Source: a virus. Taken from it: DNA of 38,402 nucleotides. The notes beneath the pieces were generated by a model that saw nothing but the letters and a program-made list of their open reading frames with translations, was not told the origin of the DNA and did not search any database. Position numbers and translations under genes: made by a program. Of the stretch, positions 8,597-15,025 are shown piece by piece (within the stretch, counting starts at the first letter, position 1; the number at the start of each line of letters is the position of its first letter). The DNA lies in the IMG/VR virus record IMGVR_UViG_3300021364_000064, positions 1-38,402 of that record; one strand, written 5' to 3'.

Positions 8597-9646
8597 ATGG
8601 CACTCTCTGCTGAATTCATCCGCGCATCTCTTGCTGACCTTTATGGTGACAACATCAATGCATCTAACATTCGTGACTGGTGTGTCGGTCAAGATGTCAC
8701 CTATCAAACCGTAACCAAAAAAATTGAGCAATTCAAGACTGGTCGCGGTGAGTGGAATCTTACTATCGCTGAGCAACTTGAGCAGTCTATTCAATCTCCT
8801 GTGAAAGAAAACCTTATCCCCGAGAAAGATGATACCTTCGTCAGCTTTGGCAGTTTCAGTGATGTTAAAAAAATTATTTCATCCCGCCTATTCTATCCTG
8901 TCTTCATTACAGGTCTCTCTGGCAACGGCAAAACATTCTGTGTTGAGCAAGCTTGTGCCCAACTCGGACGCGAAATCATCCGTGTAAACATTACCATTGA
9001 AACCGATGAAGACGACCTTATTGGTGGGTTCCGCCTTGTTAATGGCGAAACAGTATGGCACAACGGTCCAGTTATTGAAGCGTTGGAGCGCGGCGCAGTC
9101 CTGCTTCTGGATGAAGTGGACCTTGCATCTAATAAAATTCTTTGCCTTCAGTCCATCCTAGAAGGTAACGGTGTCTTCCTTAAGAAGATTGGTAAATATG
9201 TCAAACCTGCTGTCGGATTCAATGTTATTGCAACTGCAAATACTAAGGGTAAAGGCAGCGATGACGGTCGCTTTATTGGCACCAATATTCTTAATGAGGC
9301 ATTCCTTGAGCGATTCCCGATCACCTTTGAGCAGTCATATCCTTCTGCAAAGGTAGAGTCTGACATCCTGCGTAAGGTTGCTGAGCAACTTGACTGTTAC
9401 GATGCTGACTTTGTTGAGCGTCTGGTTGCCTGGGGTGAGATTATTCGCAAGACCTTCTACGATGGTGGCGTGGATGAAATCATCTCTACCCGTCGCCTGG
9501 TGCATATCATCCGTGCATTCTCTATCTTCAAGAAGCGCAGCAAAGCAATTGAAGTTTGTGTCAATCGTTTCGATGATGAAACAAAGTCATCATTCATGGA
9601 ATTGTATGCTAAAATTGATGCAACTGTCGAAGATGCTGATGTTTGA
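8597..9646 (+). CDS. cobS: CobS-like/MoxR-type AAA+ ATPase
   Basis: 349 residues from ATG 8597; the AAAGG ribosome site is at 8586-8590, and an in-frame TTG at 8561 is less likely. Walker A GLSGNGKT is at 106-113 and Walker B LLLDEVD at 169-175. Sensor-1 VIATANT and an arginine-containing LERFPITFEQ follow. These are hallmarks of the CobS/MoxR clade. CobS is the AAA+ motor of aerobic cobaltochelatase, and cobS is a common cyanophage gene. Here it follows its VWA partner directly, so they probably act as one remodelling complex. Whether the target is cobalamin synthesis or a phage protein is open. Confidence 0.85.
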   Translation: MALSAEFIRASLADLYGDNINASNIRDWCVGQDVTYQTVTKKIEQFKTGRGEWNLTIAEQLEQSIQSPVKENLIPEKDDTFVSFGSFSDVKKIISSRLFYPVFITGLSGNGKTFCVEQACAQLGREIIRVNITIETDEDDLIGGFRLVNGETVWHNGPVIEALERGAVLLLDEVDLASNKILCLQSILEGNGVFLKKIGKYVKPAVGFNVIATANTKGKGSDDGRFIGTNILNEAFLERFPITFEQSYPSAKVESDILRKVAEQLDCYDADFVERLVAWGEIIRKTFYDGGVDEIISTRRLVHIIRAFSIFKKRSKAIEVCVNRFDDETKSSFMELYAKIDATVEDADV

Positions 9647-9860
9647 TGACCTTCCTCGCCACACCCTCATCCGTAAAAAAGATGGGGGTCTTTTTTTAAC
9701 TAAGTGCAAAGTGCATCAACTTATTTACGGACAACCAGAACCTTGTTATCTGGGACATCAATATGTAGATGAGCAGGCTCTTGACTATGAGCCTGGCACA
9801 TGTTATATTGACCATATTGACCACGTTATAAATTATGAATCCACACCAATGGAAGTATAA
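9639..9860 (+). CDS. Small hypothetical protein
   Basis: 73 residues from ATG 9639 (or ATG 9633), overlapping the cobS-like stop. The reading frame continues to TAA at 9858-9860 and overlaps the DUF3310 start. Composition is protein-like, with Cys, His and Tyr (YGQPEPCYLGHQY, GTCYIDHIDHV). No family is recognised. A long in-frame extension upstream of 9633 only shadows the cobS-like gene. An A/T hairpin (9675-9696) and a promoter (9781-9809) lie within it, which lowers confidence that it is a gene. Confidence 0.4.
   Translation: MFDDLPRHTLIRKKDGGLFLTKCKVHQLIYGQPEPCYLGHQYVDEQALDYEPGTCYIDHIDHVINYESTPMEV
9675..9697 (+). terminator. Possible weak terminator after the CobS-like gene
   Basis: AAAAAAGA (9675-9682) pairs with TCTTTTTT (9689-9696) around a TGGGGG loop and runs into T residues. 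The stem is almost all A-T, and the region may simply encode Lys-Lys and Leu-Phe, so this is a low-confidence call. Confidence 0.3.
9781..9809 (+). promoter_or_regulatory. Sigma70-type promoter of the clamp/clamp-loader operon
   Basis: TTGACT at 9781-9786 and TATATT at 9804-9809 are 17 bases apart, which is close to consensus. The first downstream start is the DUF3310 gene at 9835, followed by the overlapping gp45-speD-gp44 genes. This looks like an early promoter for the replication block. Confidence 0.65.
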
Positions 9861-10131
9861 TGAGGAAGCAATCCTCAATGAGTTGAAGGAATATATTTCT
9901 TCCACTTACCACCAGCACTATTCTGCTGGCACTGACAAAATCCAAACCCTTGACCTTATTGAAGCATGTGGTGACGGTGAAGCATTTTGTAGAAGCAACA
10001 TCTTGAAGTATGCTTCTCGGTATGATAAGAAGGGCACTGCCCGCCGAGACCTTATCAAGATTCTCCACTATGCAGTCCTGCTACTGCACTTCAATGACAA
10101 AAATGCACAACGTGAAGATTACAACCAATGA
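9835..10131 (+). CDS. DUF3310-type protein
   Basis: 98 residues. The C-terminal half, EAFCRSNILKYASRYDKK followed by GTARRDLIKILHYAVLLLHF, fits the DUF3310 pattern (F-x-x-GN-x-x-KYx-x-R-x-x-KG-x-x-DL-x-K-x-x-x-Y) found in many phages near nucleotide and replication genes. The function is unknown; the label nucleotide kinase seen in databases is not supported by any P-loop here. Its stop overlaps the gp45 start (ATGA), so it is coupled to the clamp. Confidence 0.65.
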   Translation: MNPHQWKYNEEAILNELKEYISSTYHQHYSAGTDKIQTLDLIEACGDGEAFCRSNILKYASRYDKKGTARRDLIKILHYAVLLLHFNDKNAQREDYNQ

Positions 10132-10790
10132 GTACTATTGCCCTTTCAAAGACCACAATCGAAATCCTCAAAAATTTCTCTACAATCAATACATCGATTG
10201 TCATTAAAGAGGGCAACGTCCTTCGCACCATCAGTAATGAAGAAAACATTCTCGCTACTGCTAAGGTGGAAGAAACGTTTCCACAAACGTTTGCTATCTA
10301 CGACTTGACTCAATTCCTTGCAGGTCTCTCCCTGTTTGAAAATCCAAGTCTGGTATTTGACAATGATGATTATCTGATTATCAAGTCTGGTCGCTCTCGT
10401 GTGAAATACTATTTCAGTGACCCTGAGATTACTCTCAAGACAGCACCAGACAAGAAGGTAAACTATCCTGGGTCTGATGTTACCTTCTCACTTTATGCTA
10501 GTGACCTGTCGTCACTCAACAAAGCATCCAACGTTTACAAACTTCCCGACTTTGTAATCGATACCGACGATGAGATTCTTCTTTCTGTCTGTGACCGTGA
10601 GAATGACACTTCACACGTCTATGATGTAACAGTCAAAGGTGAGTTTGAAGGTAATCATAATCTCCACCTCAAGGTTGAGAATCTGCGATTGATGCAAGGA
10701 GATTATAATGTTGGTGCTTCTAAACATCTCATTACTGAGTGGAAGCATACTGACCTTGACCTCACCTATTACATCGCATTAGAGCCTTGA
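10128..10790 (+). CDS. 45: gp45, DNA polymerase sliding clamp
   Basis: 220 residues; T4 gp45 has 228. It is the trimeric clamp that tethers gp43 and, in T4, also activates late transcription with gp55 and gp33. The N-terminal strand/helix SKTTIEILKNFSTINTSIVIKEGN, the FAIYDLTQFLAGLSLF interior helix and the DYLIIKSGRSRVKYYFSDP repeat match the gp45 fold. It is the second gene after the 9781 promoter and overlaps both neighbours. It is the likely partner of the C-terminal peptides on gp43 (NLMSFF) and on the nuclease at 12070. Confidence 0.93.
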   Translation: MSTIALSKTTIEILKNFSTINTSIVIKEGNVLRTISNEENILATAKVEETFPQTFAIYDLTQFLAGLSLFENPSLVFDNDDYLIIKSGRSRVKYYFSDPEITLKTAPDKKVNYPGSDVTFSLYASDLSSLNKASNVYKLPDFVIDTDDEILLSVCDRENDTSHVYDVTVKGEFEGNHNLHLKVENLRLMQGDYNVGASKHLITEWKHTDLDLTYYIALEP

Positions 10791-11128
10791 AACACATCCT
10801 ATTTACTTTGAAGGGTTGCCCATTTACACTGTGTGATGATGAAGGTTTCATTAGAAACATGCTTGTGAATGCAGCAACTCTTGCACAGAGTACTCTGTTG
10901 GATGTAACATCGCATAAGTTTGAGCCCTTTGGTGTGACTGCTATTGCTCTCCTCGCTGAGAGTCATATCAGCATTCACACTTGGCCAGACAAGTGCATGG
11001 CAGTTTGTGATGTCTTTACCTGTGGAGACCATACAATCCCCGAATCTGCGGTGCGATATATGTATGATATGATGCAGGCAAGTGACATGGTTGCTAACCA
11101 ATTTATTAGACCTTTAGATGATGAATGA
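10787..11128 (+). CDS. speD: SpeD, S-adenosylmethionine decarboxylase proenzyme
   Basis: 113 residues, the usual size of the small bacterial class. The enzyme makes decarboxylated SAM for polyamine synthesis and matures by self-cleavage to a pyruvoyl group. The maturation site AESHISIHTWPD is complete, with cleavage expected between Glu58 and Ser59, and the conserved CDVFTCG follows at 74-80. Translation starts at TTG 10787, whose bases overlap the gp45 stop (TTGA); no in-frame ATG fits. Its place between gp45 and gp44 means polyamine supply is co-expressed with the replisome. speD is known from marine cyanophages. Confidence 0.9.
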   Translation: MKHILFTLKGCPFTLCDDEGFIRNMLVNAATLAQSTLLDVTSHKFEPFGVTAIALLAESHISIHTWPDKCMAVCDVFTCGDHTIPESAVRYMYDMMQASDMVANQFIRPLDDE

Positions 11129-12062
11129 TTTTTTGTGGGTGGAGAAGTATCGTCCTCATACGATTGAGGATTGTATTCTCCCAACTTCGATGAAGAAAGT
11201 GTTTACTGGATTTGTAGAGCAGGGTGAGATTGCTAATCTCATGCTCTCTGGTCCTCCTGGTGTCGGTAAGACTACCGTTGCTAAAGCACTGTGTGAAGAG
11301 TTAGGTCTAAGTTATATTGTTATCAATGGTAGTGACGAAGGTCGTTTCCTTGATACCATTCGCACGAAAGTCCGTAACTTTGCTACTACCAAATCTTTGG
11401 TTGGTGGCGGTGCTCACAAGGTGGTGATTATTGACGAGGCAGACAATACCACGCATGACGTGCAACTGTCGCTTCGTACTTTTGTGGAGGAGTATCACAC
11501 TAACTGCCGATTTATTTTTACCTGTAATTTTATCAATAAGATTATTGAGCCACTGCACTCTCGCTGCACAGTGGTTGACTTCCGAATTAAACAGGCAGAG
11601 CAGCAGAAACTCCAAGCGCAATTCTTCGACCGCTTGAAGGGCATCCTAGACGCCTCTGGCGTGACCTATGAGGATAAGGTCGTGGTCAAACTCATCCAGC
11701 GTTACTATCCTGATTGGCGTCGTCTCCTAAATGAGGCACAGCGTCACTCTGCAGGCGGGTCTCTGGATGCTGCTGTGCTGTGTGATATTGCTGATGTCAA
11801 CATTGAAGAATTGATTCGTGCAATGAAGAATAAAGAGTTTACTACCGTGCGTAAGTGGGTGGTAAACAATATGGATAGTGACCCTAATATCATCATGCGT
11901 AAAGTGTATGATAATCTGGTCAACTATATTGAGGGGTCTACCATTCCTCCTGCTGTCCTGGTCCTTGCTAAGTATCAGTATCAAGTTGCTTTTGTTGCTG
12001 ACCAGGAAATCAATCTGCTTGCATGTCTTACCGAATTGATGGTAGAATGTAAATTTAAATAA
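11121..12062 (+). CDS. 44: gp44, clamp-loader ATPase subunit
   Basis: 313 residues from ATG 11121 (ATG 11118 is also possible); T4 gp44 has 319. It is the AAA+ subunit that opens gp45 and loads it at primer ends with gp62. FLWVEKYRP is the typical clamp-loader start. Walker A SGPPGVGKTT, Walker B VVIIDEADN, sensor 1 FIFTCNF and the arginine-finger segment LHSRC are all present. The start overlaps the speD stop. gp62, its normal neighbour, is displaced about 1.5 kb by the inserted nuclease and methylase. Confidence 0.95.
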   Translation: MNDFLWVEKYRPHTIEDCILPTSMKKVFTGFVEQGEIANLMLSGPPGVGKTTVAKALCEELGLSYIVINGSDEGRFLDTIRTKVRNFATTKSLVGGGAHKVVIIDEADNTTHDVQLSLRTFVEEYHTNCRFIFTCNFINKIIEPLHSRCTVVDFRIKQAEQQKLQAQFFDRLKGILDASGVTYEDKVVVKLIQRYYPDWRRLLNEAQRHSAGGSLDAAVLCDIADVNIEELIRAMKNKEFTTVRKWVVNNMDSDPNIIMRKVYDNLVNYIEGSTIPPAVLVLAKYQYQVAFVADQEINLLACLTELMVECKFK

Positions 12063-12069
12063 TATAATA

Positions 12070-12708
12070 ATGTCTAGATCACCAAATGCACAAAGAGTAG
12101 TTCCATGTATGCCTCCTTTGCTGGAGGAAGAAACTAAAAATGCTGATGCAGGAGACACATCATTTAATGGGACTGCGTGTGAGAATATTGTCAAATCATA
12201 TTTTCTCACACAAAGAATTAACATTGCAGAACCTCATGTTGATGATGGCGTGGACCTTCTCATCGAGAAACCAGGGGAAGGTTGGAAGAGGGGTCAAGTA
12301 AAGAAAGTGGTTTACCAATATAAACTTGACTGGGGAATGAGAGAAAAGAAAGGTGTAGAAGTTTATCGCTCTCGATATAATTTCAATTTCCAGAATAGTG
12401 GTAAATCTAAACAAAGGAAACAGAGGGGTCCAGAAGATTATGATTATTTTTATCATGTTCTTCTGACACCATATCGCCAACTAATTTGGGAAACGCCTTC
12501 TAATGTAATTCCTTTACGCAAAGATGGGACCTTCATCATGGGGAAAAATGTGTGTTTGGATAGGAATAATTGGATACGAAAAAAAGCAGAGATTGATTAT
12601 AGAAAACTTTTGATGTATAGTAGATACGATCCTATTATTTTTCAAACGTATCCTGATTTCTTTTTGAAACCAAAGCAGCAATCTTTACATGAATTTTTTG
12701 ATTATTGA
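12070..12708 (+). CDS. PD-(D/E)XK-like nuclease with clamp-binding-like C-terminus
   Basis: 212 residues, no named family recognised. The arrangement GTACENIVKSYF (Glu38), DDGVDLLI (Asp62) and RGQVKK (Gln76-Val-Lys78) fits an E ... D ... QxK nuclease core. A basic segment (GKSKQRKQRG, 111-120) and DYDYFYHVLLTP follow. The extreme C-terminus, QQSLHEFFDY, has the spacing of a PIP-box or clamp-binding peptide (Q-x-x-L-x-x-F-F) and resembles the C-terminal clamp peptides of T4-type polymerases. It lies directly before a Dam-like methylase, inside the otherwise conserved gp44-gp62 interval, so a restriction-like or replication-linked DNA-processing role is possible. Nuclease activity is inference. 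Confidence 0.55.
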   Translation: MSRSPNAQRVVPCMPPLLEEETKNADAGDTSFNGTACENIVKSYFLTQRINIAEPHVDDGVDLLIEKPGEGWKRGQVKKVVYQYKLDWGMREKKGVEVYRSRYNFNFQNSGKSKQRKQRGPEDYDYFYHVLLTPYRQLIWETPSNVIPLRKDGTFIMGKNVCLDRNNWIRKKAEIDYRKLLMYSRYDPIIFQTYPDFFLKPKQQSLHEFFDY

Positions 12709-12709
12709 T

Positions 12710-13591
12710 ATGAAATCTTTGAAGACCCCTTTACGTTACCCAGGTGGAAAGTCTCGTGCCTGTGTAAAACTGGCAGAGTATATGCCAGACATGAAACAAT
12801 ACAAAGAGTTTCGGGAGCCATTCCTTGGTGGTGGTAGTGTCGCACTATACATGACCAAGCAGTATCCTCATTTAGACATCTGGGTGAATGATTTGTATGG
12901 ACCTCTCTATAACTTCTGGAAAGAGTTGCAGCACAATGGTCAGGCACTTGCTGAGCAACTGAAGCAATATAAGATTGATAACCCAACTCCTGACACTGCC
13001 AAAAATCTTTTTCTAGAGTCAAAGGAGATTGTCAATGAAGATTCCGTTTCCAATTTACTTCGTGCTTGTGCTTTCTACGTTGTTAACAAGTGCTCTTTTT
13101 CTGGTCTCACTGAGTCCTCATCCTTTAGCAGGCAGGCATCAGACTCTAACTTCTCAATGCGAGGAATTGAAAAACTACCAGAATACTCAGAATTAATTAA
13201 AGATTGGAGAATTACAAATGCTAGCTACCAAGAGCTCCTCACCGACGATAGGCGAGTCTTCACTTATCTCGACCCCCCATATGATATTAGAGATAACCTC
13301 TATGGACGGCGGGGCGATATGCACAAGTCCTTCGACCATGATACCTTTGCTGTTGATTGTGATTGTTTCGTCGGTCCTCAACTTGTATCTTATAACTCGT
13401 CTCAACTTATTCGTGAGAGGTTTGATGGGTGGAAAGTCGGAGAATTCCAACACACCTACACAATGAGGTCTGTAGGTGACTACATGAAAGACCAACATGA
13501 AAGAAAAGAATTAGTATTGTTTAATTATGACCGCACCAACTCTCTCACAGATTCTCTACACAATCAATCAGTCGAAGAAGCATCTGTATGA
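12710..13591 (+). CDS. dam: Dam-like N6-adenine DNA methyltransferase (D12 class)
   Basis: 293 residues from ATG 12710, two bases after the nuclease stop; in-frame ATG 12689 lies inside that gene and is less likely. It should transfer a methyl group from SAM to adenine in DNA. RYPGGKSRA (9-17) and EPFLGGGSVAL form the SAM site, and catalytic motif DPPY is at 188-191. NKCSFSGLTESS and the end KELVLFNYD are also typical of D12 methylases. The target sequence cannot be read from the protein. The last 22 codons overlap gp62 in another frame, suggesting the gene was inserted here and its tail extended. Confidence 0.9.
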   Translation: MKSLKTPLRYPGGKSRACVKLAEYMPDMKQYKEFREPFLGGGSVALYMTKQYPHLDIWVNDLYGPLYNFWKELQHNGQALAEQLKQYKIDNPTPDTAKNLFLESKEIVNEDSVSNLLRACAFYVVNKCSFSGLTESSSFSRQASDSNFSMRGIEKLPEYSELIKDWRITNASYQELLTDDRRVFTYLDPPYDIRDNLYGRRGDMHKSFDHDTFAVDCDCFVGPQLVSYNSSQLIRERFDGWKVGEFQHTYTMRSVGDYMKDQHERKELVLFNYDRTNSLTDSLHNQSVEEASV

Positions 13592-13910
13592 AGAAGAGGA
13601 TGCCAAGTCATACCCACCTTTTATTGTAAACAAATGCCTGTCTGGTTTTCTGGACACGGTGTTGTATGCAAATGAGATGAATATGCACTCGCATCTAGAT
13701 AAGAAGATGCAATATGACTTTTTTATAAATAGTATCACGCCAAGGAAGAGATTCTCTCCTTGGGAGAAGAAGTCTTCAATTGATTGTCTTGATGCAGTCA
13801 AAGAATATTATGGGTATAGCACCGATAAGGCTTTGCAAGCGTTGAGGATTTTAAACAATGAGCAACTTGAAGAGATTAAACGCTTAGTAAATAAAGGTGG
13901 TAGACGATGA
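13527..13910 (+). CDS. 62: gp62, clamp-loader small subunit
   Basis: 127 residues; T4 gp62 is longer at 187. It is the non-ATPase subunit of the gp44/62 clamp loader. Recognition rests on the position just before regA and on a cyanophage-type pattern: PPFIVNKCLSGFLDTVLYANEMN, RKRFSPWEKK, and YGYSTDKALQALRIL. The ATG at 13527 gives a 65-base overlap with the methylase; a start inside the overlap cannot be excluded, although the residues TLSQILYTINQSKK look like part of the protein. A TATAAATA element lies inside it, and its stop overlaps regA. Confidence 0.8.
   Translation: MTAPTLSQILYTINQSKKHLYEEEDAKSYPPFIVNKCLSGFLDTVLYANEMNMHSHLDKKMQYDFFINSITPRKRFSPWEKKSSIDCLDAVKEYYGYSTDKALQALRILNNEQLEEIKRLVNKGGRR
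13724..13731 (+). promoter_or_regulatory. TATAAATA late-promoter motif inside gp62
   Basis: An exact T4-type late promoter box lies in the middle of the gp62 coding region. It would give a transcript starting near 13737-13739, just before a strong hairpin, and covering regA. The motif is exact, but the coding context makes a chance match possible. Confidence 0.4.
13740..13763 (+). other. Hairpin downstream of the internal late motif
   Basis: CCAAGGA at the left pairs with TCCTTGG at the right, then a one-base bulge and AGAG/CTCT-type pairing close a three-base loop. It lies 8 bases after the TATAAATA box, so it would form the 5' end of a late transcript. It also falls in gp62 codons (TPRKRFSPW). 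Confidence 0.35.
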
Positions 13911-14335
13911 CAACTGACGTAGAAGTTAAGTGGAATCAAACTGATATGATTGAAGTGACTCTCAATGAGCCTGATGATTTTCTGAAGGTTAGAGAGACTC
14001 TTACTCGCATCGGTGTGGCATCTAGAAAGGAAAAGATTATCTATCAATCCTGCCATATTCTGCATAAACAAGGCAAATATTATATTGTCCATTTCAAAGA
14101 GTTGTTTGCTTTGGATGGAAAGAAGACAAATCTATCGTTGAATGATATTCAACGTAGAAACAGAATTGTCCAGCTACTCTCTGATTGGGGATTGATTACG
14201 GTATCCAAACCAGAATCAATTGCAGACGTTGCTCCCCTCAACCAGATTAAAGTCCTTGCTTTTAAAGAGAAGGATGAGTGGACTCTTGAAAGTAAATACA
14301 ACATTGGTCGCAAGAAAGTAGAGGCAACCGAATGA
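13907..14335 (+). CDS. regA: RegA translational repressor
   Basis: 142 residues; T4 RegA has 122. It binds start regions of early phage mRNAs and blocks translation. The central part matches T4 RegA nearly word for word: DDFLKVRETLTRIGVASRKEK, then IYQSCHILHKQGKYYIVHFKE, LLSDWGLI, and the ending with EWTLESKYNIGRK. The extra residues are a short N-terminal extension and a C-terminal tail. The start overlaps the gp62 stop (ATGA), and a strong terminator follows immediately. Confidence 0.95.
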   Translation: MTTDVEVKWNQTDMIEVTLNEPDDFLKVRETLTRIGVASRKEKIIYQSCHILHKQGKYYIVHFKELFALDGKKTNLSLNDIQRRNRIVQLLSDWGLITVSKPESIADVAPLNQIKVLAFKEKDEWTLESKYNIGRKKVEATE

Positions 14336-14341
14336 CTTAGT

Positions 14342-14366
14342 GGGGGTAACTACACCCCCCTTTTTT
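14342..14366 (+). terminator. Rho-independent terminator after regA
   Basis: GGGGGT (14342-14347) and ACCCCC (14354-14359) form a perfect six-pair stem around AACTAC, followed by C and six T. It closes the clamp/clamp-loader operon. Confidence 0.85.
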
Positions 14367-14375
14367 ATGCCTACG

Positions 14376-14417
14376 AATAAATATTTGCATGGATGCCTTC
14401 GGGGTCCTTTCTATAAC
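14376..14417 (+). promoter_or_regulatory. Possible promoter region for hsp20
   Basis: After the terminator there is AATAAATA (14376-14383), one mismatch from the late box, and CTATAACT with TATAAC at 14412-14417 as a possible -10. TTGCAT at 14385-14390 is too far from that -10 (21 bases). A strong AAGGAG ribosome site at 14428-14433 precedes the ATG at 14441. Some promoter is needed here, but which one is unclear. Confidence 0.3.
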
Positions 14418-14440
14418 TCGCTTTTTTAAGGAGAAAGAAA

Positions 14441-14932
14441 ATGCAAAAATACGCTTGGGACATTTATGCTCCCTTTGGAGTTGGTTTGGATACAGTATTC
14501 CATCGACTAGATTCGATGACTGGACACAATACAAACTACCCGCCCTATAATATCATCAAGCATGATAACAGTAACTACGAAGTTGAAATCGCTCTTGCAG
14601 GATTTAAAGCAGAAGAGATTGAGGTCACTACAGAATCTAACATTCTCAGAGTTGCCAGCAGACATGAGAAAGCAAATACTAACATCAGCTATGTCCACAA
14701 AGGATTGTCGAAACGAGCTTTTAACAATTCCTGGCAACTAGCAGATGATGTAAGAGTAACAGATGTCCAGTATAGTGACGGACTTCTATCAATCTCACTA
14801 GAGAAAATTATCCCAGAGCATCAGAAGAGAGTCACCTATACTATCGGTGAAGCGAAAACTTCAGACCCACAGTTTTTAACAGAAGATAGGAATTCAAACT
14901 TTCCTGGGGAAAACACTATAAATAACAATTGA
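14441..14932 (+). CDS. hsp20: Small heat-shock protein, Hsp20/IbpA type
   Basis: 163 residues. The start resembles IbpA (WDIYAPFGVGLDTVF), and the alpha-crystallin domain runs from YPPYNIIKHDNSNYEVEIALAGF to about residue 133, with DGLLSISLEK as the conserved signature. The C-terminal tail is polar and lacks a clear I-x-I motif. Hsp20 proteins hold unfolded proteins in soluble form. The gene is common in T4-like cyanophages, usually between regA and gp43 as here. It stands alone between two terminators with a strong ribosome site, so it is likely an independent unit. Confidence 0.92.
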   Translation: MQKYAWDIYAPFGVGLDTVFHRLDSMTGHNTNYPPYNIIKHDNSNYEVEIALAGFKAEEIEVTTESNILRVASRHEKANTNISYVHKGLSKRAFNNSWQLADDVRVTDVQYSDGLLSISLEKIIPEHQKRVTYTIGEAKTSDPQFLTEDRNSNFPGENTINNN

Positions 14933-14948
14933 ATATCGTCGTCGCATT

Positions 14949-14988
14949 GGGGCGGGGTTGGTCAGAATCAACCCTTGCCCCCCTTTTT
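14949..14988 (+). terminator. Rho-independent terminator after hsp20
   Basis: GGGGC (14949-14953) pairs with GCCCC (14977-14981), and GGGTTG (14955-14960) with CAACCC (14969-14974). The loop is eight bases and five T follow at 14984-14988. The stem is long and GC-rich. Confidence 0.85.
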
Positions 14989-15003
14989 GTTTCGTGATAT
15001 AAT
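14975..15003 (+). promoter_or_regulatory. Sigma70-type promoter for the Sm-like/gp43 operon
   Basis: TTGCCC at 14975-14980 and a perfect TATAAT at 14998-15003 are 17 bases apart. The -35 box sits in the 3' arm of the hsp20 terminator, the same overlay as at 6354-6387. The first gene begins at 15026. Confidence 0.7.
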
Positions 15004-15025
15004 AAATTATCTTTCAGAGGTTATT

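Noticed and set aside
9378-9638. Long upstream extension of the small ORF that ends at 9860
   Set aside because: This part is an out-of-frame shadow of the CobS-like gene; only the piece after 9639 can be an independent gene.
12579-12587. A-run in the nuclease-like gene as a frameshift site
   Set aside because: There is no downstream stem, and the zero frame continues to a sensible C-terminus.
14975-15025. Upstream extension of Sm-like paralog 2
   Set aside because: It would translate the terminator and promoter; ATG 15026 has a proper ribosome site.
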